A stretch of DNA of 41,194 nt from assembly GCA_014240065.1 (NCBI GenBank), contig JAAZXR010000037.1, positions 1 to 41,194 of the forward strand, in the 5' to 3' direction. Origin of the DNA: Myxococcales bacterium (GTDB taxonomy: Bacteria > Myxococcota_A > Polyangia > Nannocystales > Nannocystaceae). Shown here piece after piece: positions 1 to 8,043 of this stretch. The translations under genes were made by a program, and so were the position numbers. Positions within the stretch are counted from its first letter, which is position 1. Each line of letters begins with the position of its first letter. The notes beneath the pieces were generated by a model. The model had not been told where the DNA came from and made no database searches. It was given only the letters and a program-made list of their open reading frames with translations.

Positions 1-70
1 CTCGGCACCCTTCGACTCGGCACCCTTCGACTCGGCACCCTTCGACTCGGCACCCTTCGACTCGGCACCC
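1..70. repeat. 15-base tandem array, SKGAE-coding
   Basis: Four perfect copies of a 15-base unit (ctcggcacccttcga) at 1-60 plus 10 bases of a fifth. The array is cut by the window start, so its true length is unknown. On the minus strand each unit encodes Ser-Lys-Gly-Ala-Glu, keeping the reading frame. Confidence 0.9.
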
Positions 71-423
71 ACAGGCCCCGCGTCCTCGCCGGACTTCACC
101 TGCGATGCTCCCGGGTTGGCGCCCTCGTCGGCCGACCCCGACCTCTTACGACGTCGACGCCGCTTGCGTTTCGGCCGCTCCGCGCCCTCCCCTTCGGTGC
201 TCGCGTCACCACTCGACGCAGCCACCCCGGCCGCCGCGCTCCCGGCCGCGTCACCCCCGCCCGCTCCCGCGCGATCGTCGGCCGCGCCATCACCAGTCGA
301 TGACGACTCGGCGCCCTCGATCGCCGTGGTGCTCACCGAAGAAGCCTCGGCGGAGGCCGCCCGCGCCGGTGCGGGGCCCTGCTGTGAAGACGACGTCTCT
401 GAGCGCTCATCCGTGGAAGACAC
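1..423 (-). CDS. low-complexity protein, N-terminal part (runs off left edge)
   Basis: Unrecognised protein; only about 141 N-terminal residues lie in the window. Reading the minus strand from a GTG at 423, the frame is open to the edge. It shows an acidic Ser/Ala/Gly/Glu-rich stretch, a strongly basic block (KRKRRRRRKR, about residues 85-95), and then SKGAE pentapeptide repeats from a 15-base array. An in-frame stop at 451-453 fixes the upstream limit, but no convincing ribosome site precedes the GTG. The plus strand is also open over 2-541, with an SAPFD repeat, but that reading ends in a Cys/His/Pro-rich stretch that looks non-coding. The minus reading, with its alternating acidic and basic segments, is preferred. 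Such regions are typical of disordered N-terminal extensions; the folded part would lie outside the window. Confidence 0.5.
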   Translation of the reverse strand, partial: MSSTDERSETSSSQQGPAPARAASAEASSVSTTAIEGAESSSTGDGAADDRAGAGGGDAAGSAAAGVAASSGDASTEGEGAERPKRKRRRRRKRSGSADEGANPGASQVKSGEDAGPVGAESKGAESKGAESKGAESKGAE

Positions 424-632
424 GCCGCGAAGTATCGGACCCGTGGCTTGCTACGTCCACCCCCATCCCACGTTCGCGATGCGCGCCCCGGTCCATCGAC
501 ACCATCCAGGCCGTAGGTGCGCCCCGAACCCCTCCCCGTGACCTCGGCGCCAATTTGGCCATCCTGCCACAGCGCGGATCGCGTTGATGCCGACGAACGC
601 GCGGGAATGCGAGGTTTGGCGCCCAGGTTCGC

Positions 633-638
633 TATACT
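633..638 (+). promoter_or_regulatory. possible -10 element (TATACT)
   Basis: TATACT lies 30 bases before the ATG at 669 and stands out in a GC-rich gap. No matching -35 hexamer is visible at normal spacing, so this is only a suggestion. The rest of the 424-668 gap holds nothing else I recognise. Confidence 0.3.
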
Positions 639-668
639 GAATCAGCGCCGAAAGGACCCACGACCCTC

Positions 669-902
669 ATGCTTGGACTCATCGCCGGAATCATCGCAGG
701 CACCGCCACCTACGGGTACGCGAAGAAGCGAAAAACAGACACAGGAACCGCGGCCGTCGCCGGTGGAGTTACCGGCATAGGGACCGCAGGCGTCGTCGCG
801 CTCACGGCCCCATTTTGGCCGCTCATCCTCGTGGGCGGTGGTATCGCCTACTGGGTTCACAACTCCAAGTCGAAGCAAAAAGCGCTGCCTCCGGCGAAGT
901 AG
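669..902 (+). CDS. small glycine-rich membrane protein
   Basis: A 77-residue protein. One hydrophobic Gly/Ala-rich segment lies at residues 1-18, a short basic stretch (AKKRK) at 18-22, a longer hydrophobic region at about 28-62 ending in a Trp-containing segment, and a basic C-terminus. This predicts two or three membrane passes with the basic parts in the cytoplasm. An AAAGGA at 651-656 may serve as ribosome site, though its 12-base spacing is long. It converges on cdsA with a 27-base gap. Function unknown. Coding status is supported by composition and the clean ATG rather than by a recognised family. Confidence 0.6.
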   Translation: MLGLIAGIIAGTATYGYAKKRKTDTGTAAVAGGVTGIGTAGVVALTAPFWPLILVGGGIAYWVHNSKSKQKALPPAK

Positions 903-929
903 CGCTCCGTGCCGCCGCGGCGCGCGGGC

Positions 930-1769
930 CTACGTGACTGAGCTCAGGTAGCGCGCGTAAAAATAGACGACGGGCGCGACGAACAACAGCCCGTCGATGC
1001 GATCGAGCATGCCGCCGTGACCAGGGAGCAAGCGCCCGGAGTCTTTGACGCCAAAGGTCCGCTTGACCAGCGACTCCACGAGATCTCCGATCTGCCCGCA
1101 GGCGCTACCTAACGCCCCTAAGATCAGCCCCTCGTGAAGGGGAATGGCCGGCAACATCCACGACGCCCCTACCCCGCCCGCCGCGATCATGCCCCCTGCG
1201 ATGCCGCCCAGGGCGCCCGCGACGGTCTTGTTGGGACTCACCGCGGCGTAGAGCGGGCGCCGTCCAAACGCACGCCCCGCGAAGTAGGCGAGGGTGTCAG
1301 ACCCGAAGGCGATCAAGAGCGCGAGCAGCAGCCATCGCGGGCCGTCCGCCGAGAACTCGGACTTGAGCAGCGGCCACACCACGGCCAGCACCGGCACGTA
1401 GACCATGGCCCCCCAGGTCACCGCGAGGCGCCGACCGGCGGTCTCGATGTCCCCGGGACGAAGCAGCACCGCCAGGCCGATGATCACCGCGAAGGCCGCC
1501 ATCAGCGGGGGCATCACCGCCGGCAAGCCCCACATCACCGCGCCCACCACCAAGCCCCCAGCGAACAGCGCGCTCACAATTCGAAGGCCGCGAAGCGGCG
1601 CCTCCGGGGTGGCCGGTAGCGACATCCTCAAGAACTCGTCTTGCGCCGCCGCGGTCGCGAAGACACCAATTGCGAGAATGCTCCAGACGGTCGGGTCCGC
1701 GAACAACGCCGCCAACAACAACGGGATGAGCACCAACGCGGTCAAGAAGCGAACGGCAAGGTTATTCAT
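930..1769 (-). CDS. cdsA: phosphatidate cytidylyltransferase
   Basis: Makes CDP-diacylglycerol from phosphatidic acid and CTP in the inner membrane, the branch point of phospholipid synthesis. The 279-residue protein is almost entirely hydrophobic, with about eight membrane segments, the normal size for the family. The family signature is complete at about residues 233-259: [13 protein letters not shown], then [11 protein letters not shown], with its conserved K-D and H-G-G-x-x-D-R residues. The ATG at 1769 overlaps the end of uppS by 8 bases, so the two are probably translated together. In many bacteria cdsA is followed by dxr and a site-2 protease gene; here it ends the operon and faces the small membrane gene. 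Confidence 0.96.
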   Translation of the reverse strand: MNNLAVRFLTALVLIPLLLAALFADPTVWSILAIGVFATAAAQDEFLRMSLPATPEAPLRGLRIVSALFAGGLVVGAVMWGLPAVMPPLMAAFAVIIGLAVLLRPGDIETAGRRLAVTWGAMVYVPVLAVVWPLLKSEFSADGPRWLLLALLIAFGSDTLAYFAGRAFGRRPLYAAVSPNKTVAGALGGIAGGMIAAGGVGASWMLPAIPLHEGLILGALGSACGQIGDLVESLVKRTFGVKDSGRLLPGHGGMLDRIDGLLFVAPVVYFYARYLSSVT

Positions 1770-2622
1770 GAGCGTGCGAAGCCCTGCTCCCCGACTCCGC
1801 CTCCGGGTCTTGCAGACTCAACGGCTCCCCGCGTTCTTCCACGACCGCCCCTTGCTGCTCCTCCTCCGCGACCTGCGTGGAGGTCTTGCCAAATCGCCGC
1901 TCTCGCGCCGCGTAGTCGACGATCGCCTCGATCAATTCCTCTCGCCCAAAATCTGGCCACATCTTCTCGGTGAAGTAGAGCTCCGCGTAGGCGATCTCCC
2001 ACAAAAAGAAATTCGAGACGCGCCGCTCGCCCGAGGTTCGAATCAGTAAGTCCATCGGGGGCATGTTGGCGGACGGGAGGCAGCCGCCAAATCTGTCCTC
2101 ATCCACGTCGTCGAGCCGCAGCCTCCCCTCGGTCACCTCGCGGCAGATCGCCTTGGTCGCCTCGAGGATCGTCTCGCGACCGCCATAGCTCAGCGCGAGG
2201 CACAGGTTCATCCCGCGATTGCGCGAAGACGCAGAGATGAGCTCGGTGAGGGGCAGCCGCACGAACAGGGGCAGCCGCCCCACGTCGCCCACCGTGGTGA
2301 GTCGAATGCCGTTGTCGAGGATCTCCCGGCGCTCTTCGAACAGATATCGCCGCAGCAGCTGCATGAGGTGAAACACCTCCGCTGGCGGTCGATCCCAGTT
2401 TTGCGAGGAGAAAGCGAACAGGGTGAGCGCCTCAAGCCCGAGCCGACGAGACGCCCGAACCACCCGCCGCACGGCGTCCGCGCCGTGGCTGTGCCCCACG
2501 GTGCGATCCTCTCCCCGCGTGGAGGCCCAGCGACCATTACCATCCATGATCACCCCGACGTGCCGGGGCATCCTCTCGGCCGGAATGTCGGCCAGAACCT
2601 GTTCAACTGCATCCGTGCTCAC
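1762..2622 (-). CDS. uppS: undecaprenyl diphosphate synthase
   Basis: Cis-prenyltransferase that elongates farnesyl diphosphate with isopentenyl diphosphate to the C55 carrier used for peptidoglycan and O-antigen. Family motifs appear in order: MDGNGRWA at residues 26-33 with the catalytic Asp27, [21 protein letters not shown], and near the end [15 protein letters not shown] followed by [16 protein letters not shown] chose the GTG at 2622 (reading [10 protein letters not shown]) because it sits just upstream of the first motif. The frame stays open to 3063, but that extension is Arg-rich and unlike any family member. The 286 residues exceed the usual 240-260 because of an acidic Gln/Glu/Ser C-terminal tail of about 35 residues. 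First gene of the uppS-cdsA operon. Confidence 0.95.
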   Translation of the reverse strand: MSTDAVEQVLADIPAERMPRHVGVIMDGNGRWASTRGEDRTVGHSHGADAVRRVVRASRRLGLEALTLFAFSSQNWDRPPAEVFHLMQLLRRYLFEERREILDNGIRLTTVGDVGRLPLFVRLPLTELISASSRNRGMNLCLALSYGGRETILEATKAICREVTEGRLRLDDVDEDRFGGCLPSANMPPMDLLIRTSGERRVSNFFLWEIAYAELYFTEKMWPDFGREELIEAIVDYAARERRFGKTSTQVAEEEQQGAVVEERGEPLSLQDPEAESGSRASHAHE

Positions 2623-3144
2623 GGGAGTTGTGCCTGATACCACGGCCACAACAGGGCCGTCCAACCTCAGCGAACGGTCGCAGGGGGCCTTCAGGCGCCA
2701 TCGCCAGCGCGACGATCTCCACGGCGTCCGGCGAACGCCGCCGCCGGCCGCCCGGGTCCGCGAGGGACGCGCTCGGGCGAGCCCGCAGGCGCTGCGTACT
2801 CGACGGGCCGCCCCCTGCCGGCGGTTTGCGCTCGCCCTCTCGGCCACTCGCGCGGCAACCCCGCGCCGATCCCGCGGATCTGCAGCGCCCGCGGGTTGAG
2901 AATTGGCGCCTCCGACCCACATTCTTGGGGCGGGCCGGAGGCTCCTCCCACCGCATGCAGCGAAGATCACGAATCTGATGCATGCGCGAGCCCCCAGATC
3001 ACATATTCTGACTCTGGGAATCGACCCACCTCGCCCGGCGTTCTTGTGACGCCACCTCCCCACGCCGCACGCGACTTCACCGACGACTCCACCCTCAACC
3101 GACGACGACCGAGACGAACGCGAACAGGTTCAAGAAACGAAACC
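2623..3144. other. 522-base gap between divergent uppS and pspA
   Basis: No convincing gene. All open frames here are Arg/Pro-rich and look like GC-rich non-coding DNA. It must carry the divergent promoters of uppS and pspA. I see no clear -35/-10 pair. I also see no TGGCAC-N5-TTGC element of the kind that drives pspA from sigma-54 in enterobacteria. Confidence 0.6.
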
Positions 3145-4077
3145 ATGGGACTTTTCTCCAGACTAGGGACGCTCATTCGTTCCAACATGAACGAGCTGAT
3201 CAACCGGGCCGAGGACCCGGAGAAAATGCTCAACCAAGTCCTCGTGGACATGAAGACCCAGCTGGTCGAGGCGCGCAAGCAGGTCGCCATCGCGATCGCC
3301 GACGAGAAGCGAATCAAGCGACAGCTCGACCAAGAAACGACCAAAGCAGCCGACTGGGAGAAAAAGGCGATGCTCGCCGTCAAGACCGGCGATGACGAGC
3401 TCGCCCGCGCGGCGCTCAAACGAAAATCAGACCACGAGACCATCGCCGAGCAACTCAGCCAACAGTGGGAGCTTCAAAAGACCTCGGTCGAGCAGCTCAA
3501 AGAGGCCTTGCGCGGCCTCGAACTCAAGATCGAGGAGGCCAAGCGCAAGAGGAACCTGCTGGTCTCGCGTCAAAAACGCGCGGAGGCCCAACAGACGATC
3601 AACGACACCCTGGCAAATATCCACGGCACGAGCGCCTTCGACACCTTCGAGCGCATGGCCGACAGGGTGACGCAGCTTGAAGCGGAAGCCGAGGCCACCG
3701 CGGAGCTCTCTGAGGCGCTGCCCGAGGCCTCTCTCGACGCGCAGTTCAAGGCGCTTGAGGCCAGCTCCATGGACGACCAGCTCGACGCGCTGAAACAAAA
3801 AATGGCCCTCGGCCCCGGCGGAGCAGCGGCCCCAAAGGCGCTGCAACAAGACGACGACGCCGGCCCCCCCACAGGCGACCAGAGCGGCTCCGACTCGCCC
3901 CCCGGCAACTCCTCGACGCAGGATCCCGCCGCGGACCCCACCAGCGCGTCACCTGAGCATGAGACACCCGCGGGCGAGCCTGCACCGAGCGGCGCCACGA
4001 GCGACGAGATCGACGCGCAGCTTGAGGCGCTCAAGCGTTCACTCGCCGATGACGAGGGCGAACCGTCGCCGAGCTAG
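3145..4077 (+). CDS. pspA: PspA/IM30 family membrane-stress protein
   Basis: Peripheral inner-membrane protein of the PspA/Vipp1 (ESCRT-III-like) family, which protects and reshapes stressed membranes. The start MGLFSRLGTLIRSNMNELIN is the classic family N-terminus with its amphipathic helix, followed by NRAEDPEKML. Long Lys/Glu/Gln-rich coiled-coil helices run to about residue 220, as expected. The ATG at 3145 is chosen for this N-terminus; the frame opens earlier (2896) but without family resemblance. The last 85 or so of 310 residues form a Ser/Pro/Asp-rich low-complexity tail ending in an acidic helix, longer than usual. No pspB, pspC or pspF gene is adjacent. It converges on the HDOD gene and the two stop codons overlap. 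Confidence 0.93.
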   Translation: MGLFSRLGTLIRSNMNELINRAEDPEKMLNQVLVDMKTQLVEARKQVAIAIADEKRIKRQLDQETTKAADWEKKAMLAVKTGDDELARAALKRKSDHETIAEQLSQQWELQKTSVEQLKEALRGLELKIEEAKRKRNLLVSRQKRAEAQQTINDTLANIHGTSAFDTFERMADRVTQLEAEAEATAELSEALPEASLDAQFKALEASSMDDQLDALKQKMALGPGGAAAPKALQQDDDAGPPTGDQSGSDSPPGNSSTQDPAADPTSASPEHETPAGEPAPSGATSDEIDAQLEALKRSLADDEGEPSPS

Positions 4078-5081
4078 GGCTTGAGGCGCTCGCGGATGGA
4101 CTCGGCGAACGAGATCGCAGAATTGATCGCCTCCTCATCGAGGCCGAGCTGATAAAACATCCCCATCTCTGATCCGTCGAGGCGATTCATCCCGCGGGTT
4201 TCTCCGAGACCCACGTGCTCCGCCAACCGCTCAGAGACGGCCGCCACGTGACCGAGCTGCGAGTATCCGTCCCGCGAGCCACCGGACTCGAAGCGGTGGT
4301 GGCGACGCGCGACCTCCTGGACCGAGGCGGGCAGGTCCCAGCGCTCACACACCAACTTCCCGATGTGGGTGTGGATTTGCTCCGCGACGAAATCAAAGTC
4401 GGAGGGCTCGTATCCCTGGGGAGCGTCCTTGTCGAGCACCTGGCGCAAGACCACAGTGCCGATGTCGTGGAGGAGCCCGGACAAGAAGGCGTAGTCCTTG
4501 CTCAGCCCGAGGTGCCCGCTCATATGACGCATGATGTACGCGACCGCGATCCCGTGGAGACGATGTTGCCGCAAGAACACGGCCGCGTCTCCGCGGAAGA
4601 TGTGGGCCTCCGCCACGCTCTGGTAGAGGATGTCGCGCACCAGCCCGACACCGAGCAACATGATGCCGCTGTCGAGGTTGGTGATGCGTTTGGCGGGCGC
4701 GTACAACGGGCTATTCGAGATCGACAACACCCTCGCTGTGAGGACCGCGTCCGGCTTCATCACCTTCGAGAGATCGCGAATTGACACATCGGGATCGTTC
4801 GCCACTTCCATGGCACGTTGGGCGATCCCCGGGAGCATGGGAATCTTGTGATCGCGCGCGTTCTCAATCCGCTGGACGATGTACCCGGCGAGTTTCTTGA
4901 TGCGCGAAGCCTCGGGGACCACCCCCTCCACCTCATGCACGAGCGTCACGCCGGCGCGGTCGCCCGGGTCGCTGTCGCCCGGGTCGCTGCTGTCCGATCT
5001 TGCCTTGAAAAAACCCACGTCTTCAAACTTTACATCGGCCACATCATGCGAGCGATTAAGCGACCGAAGGGACCTCAACAC
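4074..5081 (-). CDS. HDOD-domain signalling protein
   Basis: A 335-residue protein with one HDOD domain (about 78-290), the HD-related output domain of bacterial signalling, usually non-catalytic. Visible landmarks are KIPMLPGIAQRAMEVANDP, VLSISNSPLYA, GLLHDIG (HD at 205-206) and the late ARRHH at about 284. The first 75 residues are a variable region with an Asp-Pro-Gly-Asp repeat and no receiver domain. A GTG at 5081 gives a 26-base overlap with the GH3-like gene. A GTG at 5042 would avoid the overlap, so the start is uncertain. Last gene of the four-gene operon; its partner is probably encoded in the same operon (inference). Confidence 0.88.
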   Translation of the reverse strand: MLRSLRSLNRSHDVADVKFEDVGFFKARSDSSDPGDSDPGDRAGVTLVHEVEGVVPEASRIKKLAGYIVQRIENARDHKIPMLPGIAQRAMEVANDPDVSIRDLSKVMKPDAVLTARVLSISNSPLYAPAKRITNLDSGIMLLGVGLVRDILYQSVAEAHIFRGDAAVFLRQHRLHGIAVAYIMRHMSGHLGLSKDYAFLSGLLHDIGTVVLRQVLDKDAPQGYEPSDFDFVAEQIHTHIGKLVCERWDLPASVQEVARRHHRFESGGSRDGYSQLGHVAAVSERLAEHVGLGETRGMNRLDGSEMGMFYQLGLDEEAINSAISFAESIRERLKP

Positions 5082-6486
5082 GAATCACCGCGCCCCGCAC
5101 CGGCCCGTCGAGGGCCAGTTCCCGCTCGATTTGTTCAGCTTGCGTGGTCCCAGACGGGCAGATCCGCACCTCCGGTGGGTGAAGAACTCCGTTGTCGCGC
5201 AAATGAGCGTAGGGGGCGCTGCGACGGCGCAGATCGCGGTCAATTCGAGATGAGAGTTCCCGGGGAAGTCGGGCCGGCGGCACGCCTTGAACTTCCATAC
5301 GCACGGTCACCGTGTCAGCCCGTCGTCCCGCCCGCGGCCCTCTCGTCGGGCGACCGAGCTCCGTGTCGTCGAAGATCTCGCCCGCTCCCACTCGCTGCGC
5401 CGATCGCTGCTCAGCCACCTTTGATTTTTCCGCGCGCCGTACCGACACCCACGCGCCGACGAGCGCCGGATCTTCTGGTTGGAATGCCTGGCGAACCGCC
5501 GCTGTAAGCCGCGCCCCTGCGAGGGTGGTGCCCTCGACCCGCAGGTCCGTTGGAGGCGGGAGCCTGCGCACGAAGCGGGGCCGCAACGCCGCGTCTGCGC
5601 GCGAGGGAGGATCGAATCCGATCACGCGAATATGAGCGCCGCTGCGTCTCCGCAGCATGCCACTCGGGGCGCTCAAGACGACCTCGTAGCGGGCCCCGAG
5701 CACGGCGTTCTCCGGCAGGACCGTCGCCTCTCCTGGCTGCGATCTCCCGTCCTTGTCGGGATCCGTCCACGGGAGAAACTCCACGATCAACTCACGTCCA
5801 GACAGGCTCATCGCGGAGCGCGGTGCGCGAAGCGAGGGCGTCGCCACGCGGCCGGCCCGCTCAATCCATCCGAGGTTGAGCACCGGGGCCCGGGTCCTCA
5901 ACCGCGTCTCAAGATCGTGCTCGGCGAGGATGACTCGCAACGAAGGGACGAGCCGCTCTAGCTGACATCGGCCGAGACGCTCGAGGCTCCGACACAACGC
6001 GAGCGACGAGACGACCAAGGTGTCGGGGGCGAGCGTGACGAGCGCCTGCCGCATCCCCTCAAGATCATGCAGCCCCTCGGGCCCGACAAATTCAGGCGCA
6101 CGAGCGCCGAGCTGGGCGAGGTCCTCTCGGCGAAGGCGAGCGGCCCGCCGGCCCTGCGTCTCGCGCCGCAGGCTCAAGACCTTACGGGGCGGCCAATGCT
6201 CGGTCTGAGACGACCACACCTGCCACAGTCGCGCGTGATCCAACGAGCCGTGCATGTCACCGCTCATCGACCGCTCATCTTCGCCAAAGCCCAACTCCGG
6301 CTCCACCTCGCGCGCGTGACTTCGGCGATCGAATAGCGGGACCGTCGCGCGAAAATCGGCCACCCCGCGGACCCGGTGCAGCCCGAACTCTCGACCCATC
6401 TTCGAATTTCCGAGGCGGCGAACCAGGGCCTCGAGTGTCTGTTCCCGACGCCGATCCTCCACCGACGGTTCAACCACCGTCGGCAC
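5056..6486 (-). CDS. GH3-like (acyl-adenylating fold) protein, probably degenerate
   Basis: A 476-residue protein resembling the GH3 family (ANL superfamily, acyl-acid amido synthetases). The N-terminus LVRRLGNSKMGREFGL followed by DFRATVPLFDRRSH matches the GH3 opening. ARYEVVLSAPSGMLRRRSG at about 275-293, followed by HIRVIGF, matches the usual region before the C-terminal domain. Two key sites are missing. The SGTTG-type ATP loop expected near residue 95 is replaced by an unrelated stretch, and the Asp of the later Y-R-x-G-D motif is replaced in SGAH. It may therefore bind rather than activate an acid, or be a pseudoenzyme. The GTG at 6486 overlaps the MerR-TPR gene by 17 bases. Confidence 0.6.
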   Translation of the reverse strand: MPTVVEPSVEDRRREQTLEALVRRLGNSKMGREFGLHRVRGVADFRATVPLFDRRSHAREVEPELGFGEDERSMSGDMHGSLDHARLWQVWSSQTEHWPPRKVLSLRRETQGRRAARLRREDLAQLGARAPEFVGPEGLHDLEGMRQALVTLAPDTLVVSSLALCRSLERLGRCQLERLVPSLRVILAEHDLETRLRTRAPVLNLGWIERAGRVATPSLRAPRSAMSLSGRELIVEFLPWTDPDKDGRSQPGEATVLPENAVLGARYEVVLSAPSGMLRRRSGAHIRVIGFDPPSRADAALRPRFVRRLPPPTDLRVEGTTLAGARLTAAVRQAFQPEDPALVGAWVSVRRAEKSKVAEQRSAQRVGAGEIFDDTELGRPTRGPRAGRRADTVTVRMEVQGVPPARLPRELSSRIDRDLRRRSAPYAHLRDNGVLHPPEVRICPSGTTQAEQIERELALDGPVRGAVIRVEVPSVA

Positions 6487-7486
6487 CGAGCGACAATTCC
6501 GTGAGCACGGCCTGAGCCGCGTGTGCTTGCGCCTCCAACTCCGGGTCGCGCTGGTCCGCCGGCAGGCGCGTGACCCCCTCGCAAAAACGCCGTAGGTGGG
6601 CCACGGCTTGCGATTTTCCGCCGACCTCCAAGAGCGCCCGGGCGAGCCCGTAGTGCGCCTCTAAGAGCTCTGGTGCGGAGGCGAGGACCCGCCGAAAGCC
6701 GGCGATGGAGAGCTCAAAGTCCCCATCTCGCAGCGCGAGCTCGGACAGATTGAGCTGCGCTTCAGGCTGGTCTGGATCGATCTTCAGCGCTTCATCAAAG
6801 GCGTCGCGAGCCTCCTCAAGATCGCCGTGCTCCGCGAGGAGTCCGCCAAGGTTGGTCCACGCCGCCGCGAACTCCGGGTCGACTTCGAGCGCCTCCCGAT
6901 ACAGCGCCTCGACCTCGTCGAACGCTGCGACCGGCCGGCGCTCTGCCCGACACTGCGCGTCGCGCTCCCGCGCTCTTAAGAAAATTGCTTGGGCCGAGAA
7001 CTCTGCATCTCGTGGGCTGCTTGACCGGCGCGGAAGCTCGAGCACCTGCGCCGCCTCGGTCCGCAAGGTCCCCACGCTAAAGTCCAACACGAGCTGCCCA
7101 GTGTCGGCCTCAAATGCGCCGGCCTCCTCCTCCACGAGCACGCGCGCGTGGTCGCAGCGGATGCGCAGCGCCGCGAGCGGCTCTTCGATATCGGGGAGCC
7201 GGCGGCGCAGCGCGTCGAGGCTGCGACGCACCCGCTGCAGCGGGACACCGGCGTCGAGCAGGCCCTTCGCCACCTTAATCGAGATGAGATCCGTGAAGCG
7301 ATATCCACCACGCTTGCCCGTCCCCGTCGGTCGTATGAACCCAGACTGCGACCAATAGCGCAGGCGACTGACCGGCACCCCGAAGAGTCTCGACACCTCG
7401 CTCGCGCGGTAGCACTGCTCCCCGAGCGCGTCGGGCTGAAGCGGCATCGAAGACTTGCGAGGGGTTGCGGGCATGGCCGGAATCAA
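6470..7486 (-). CDS. MerR-type regulator fused to TPR repeats
   Basis: A 338-residue transcription factor. Residues 24-90 form a MerR winged helix (YRASEVSRLFGVPVSRLRYW, then GYRFTDLISIKVAKGLLDAG). A linker follows, then three to four TPR repeats at about 185-300 (for example AAWTNLGGLLAEHGDLEEA). The TPR part probably binds another protein, here perhaps the neighbouring gene products (inference). The TTG at 7486 is preferred over an ATG at 7474. It has a GAGGTG ribosome site 4 bases upstream, and it overlaps the previous stop as TTGA, a common coupling arrangement. Second gene of the operon. Confidence 0.87.
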   Translation of the reverse strand: MIPAMPATPRKSSMPLQPDALGEQCYRASEVSRLFGVPVSRLRYWSQSGFIRPTGTGKRGGYRFTDLISIKVAKGLLDAGVPLQRVRRSLDALRRRLPDIEEPLAALRIRCDHARVLVEEEAGAFEADTGQLVLDFSVGTLRTEAAQVLELPRRSSSPRDAEFSAQAIFLRARERDAQCRAERRPVAAFDEVEALYREALEVDPEFAAAWTNLGGLLAEHGDLEEARDAFDEALKIDPDQPEAQLNLSELALRDGDFELSIAGFRRVLASAPELLEAHYGLARALLEVGGKSQAVAHLRRFCEGVTRLPADQRDPELEAQAHAAQAVLTELSLGADGG

Positions 7487-7893
7487 CGAGCACCTCGTTT
7501 GCGGCGCTCGGGTTGTTCGAGCAATAACACGAGGTCACCATCGATGAGCAGTCGGCTGTCCTCAAACCTCAAGTGAACGTCCATCTCCGCGCGGCAGTGC
7601 CGAGCGCGGGCGTCGCCTCTGCGTTCGAACTCCGCGCGCCCGACCGCGATGAGCCGCGCCCGCACGCGAGGGTCATCGCGGAGAAGATCTACCAGCTTGG
7701 CGGTGGTGGCTTCGTCGGGATGCTCGCGAAACAGCCCGGCCGTGCGCTCGAGGCAGATCGTCGTCATCACCGACGCGAAGCCCTTCCCCTCGCGGTCCAC
7801 GGCGCCCTCCACCACGTGATCCGCCTCCCCAAACAACAGCTTCAAATTGCCGTTGGGGATGAACTCCCGGACTTCCCGTCGGATGAGTGACAT
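7483..7893 (-). CDS. uncharacterised 136-residue protein, first gene of the MerR/GH3/HDOD operon
   Basis: I do not recognise the family. The ATG at 7893 gives a protein opening MSLIRREVREFIPNGNLKLL, mixed alpha/beta in character, with no signal peptide or membrane segment. It has regular charged helices in the middle and a C-terminal RFEDSRLLIDGDLVLLLEQ that looks like two beta strands. An upstream GTG (7989) would add 32 unremarkable residues. Its stop overlaps the TTG of the MerR-TPR gene, so it is probably co-translated and related in function. Confidence 0.75.
   Translation of the reverse strand: MSLIRREVREFIPNGNLKLLFGEADHVVEGAVDREGKGFASVMTTICLERTAGLFREHPDEATTAKLVDLLRDDPRVRARLIAVGRAEFERRGDARARHCRAEMDVHLRFEDSRLLIDGDLVLLLEQPERRKRGAR
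7491..7496 (-). promoter_or_regulatory. ribosome site deciding the TTG start of the MerR-TPR gene
   Basis: On the minus strand this reads GAGGTG and stands 4 bases before the TTG at 7486. The alternative ATG at 7474 would be 16 bases away, too far. Confidence 0.55.
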
Positions 7894-8043
7894 GCGTGAT
7901 ACACGCGACCAGCGCGCGGGCTCAGGTAGCGCGGAACGCGCTAACCCGTGGTTTTGTTCGTGTGCGTGTGTGTCGCTTAAAGTAGGCACAGGTAGGTGTA
8001 AGTATGACGGAAGCAGGCGAGCCCCTCAACTTTCGCACCGGTT

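Noticed and set aside
2-541. Plus-strand open frame with SAPFD repeats entering from the left edge
   Set aside because: It is open only because the antisense gene is GC-rich; its last 60 residues are Cys/His/Pro/Arg-rich without structure, and it is incompatible with the minus-strand reading that has sensible charge blocks. Not fully excluded.
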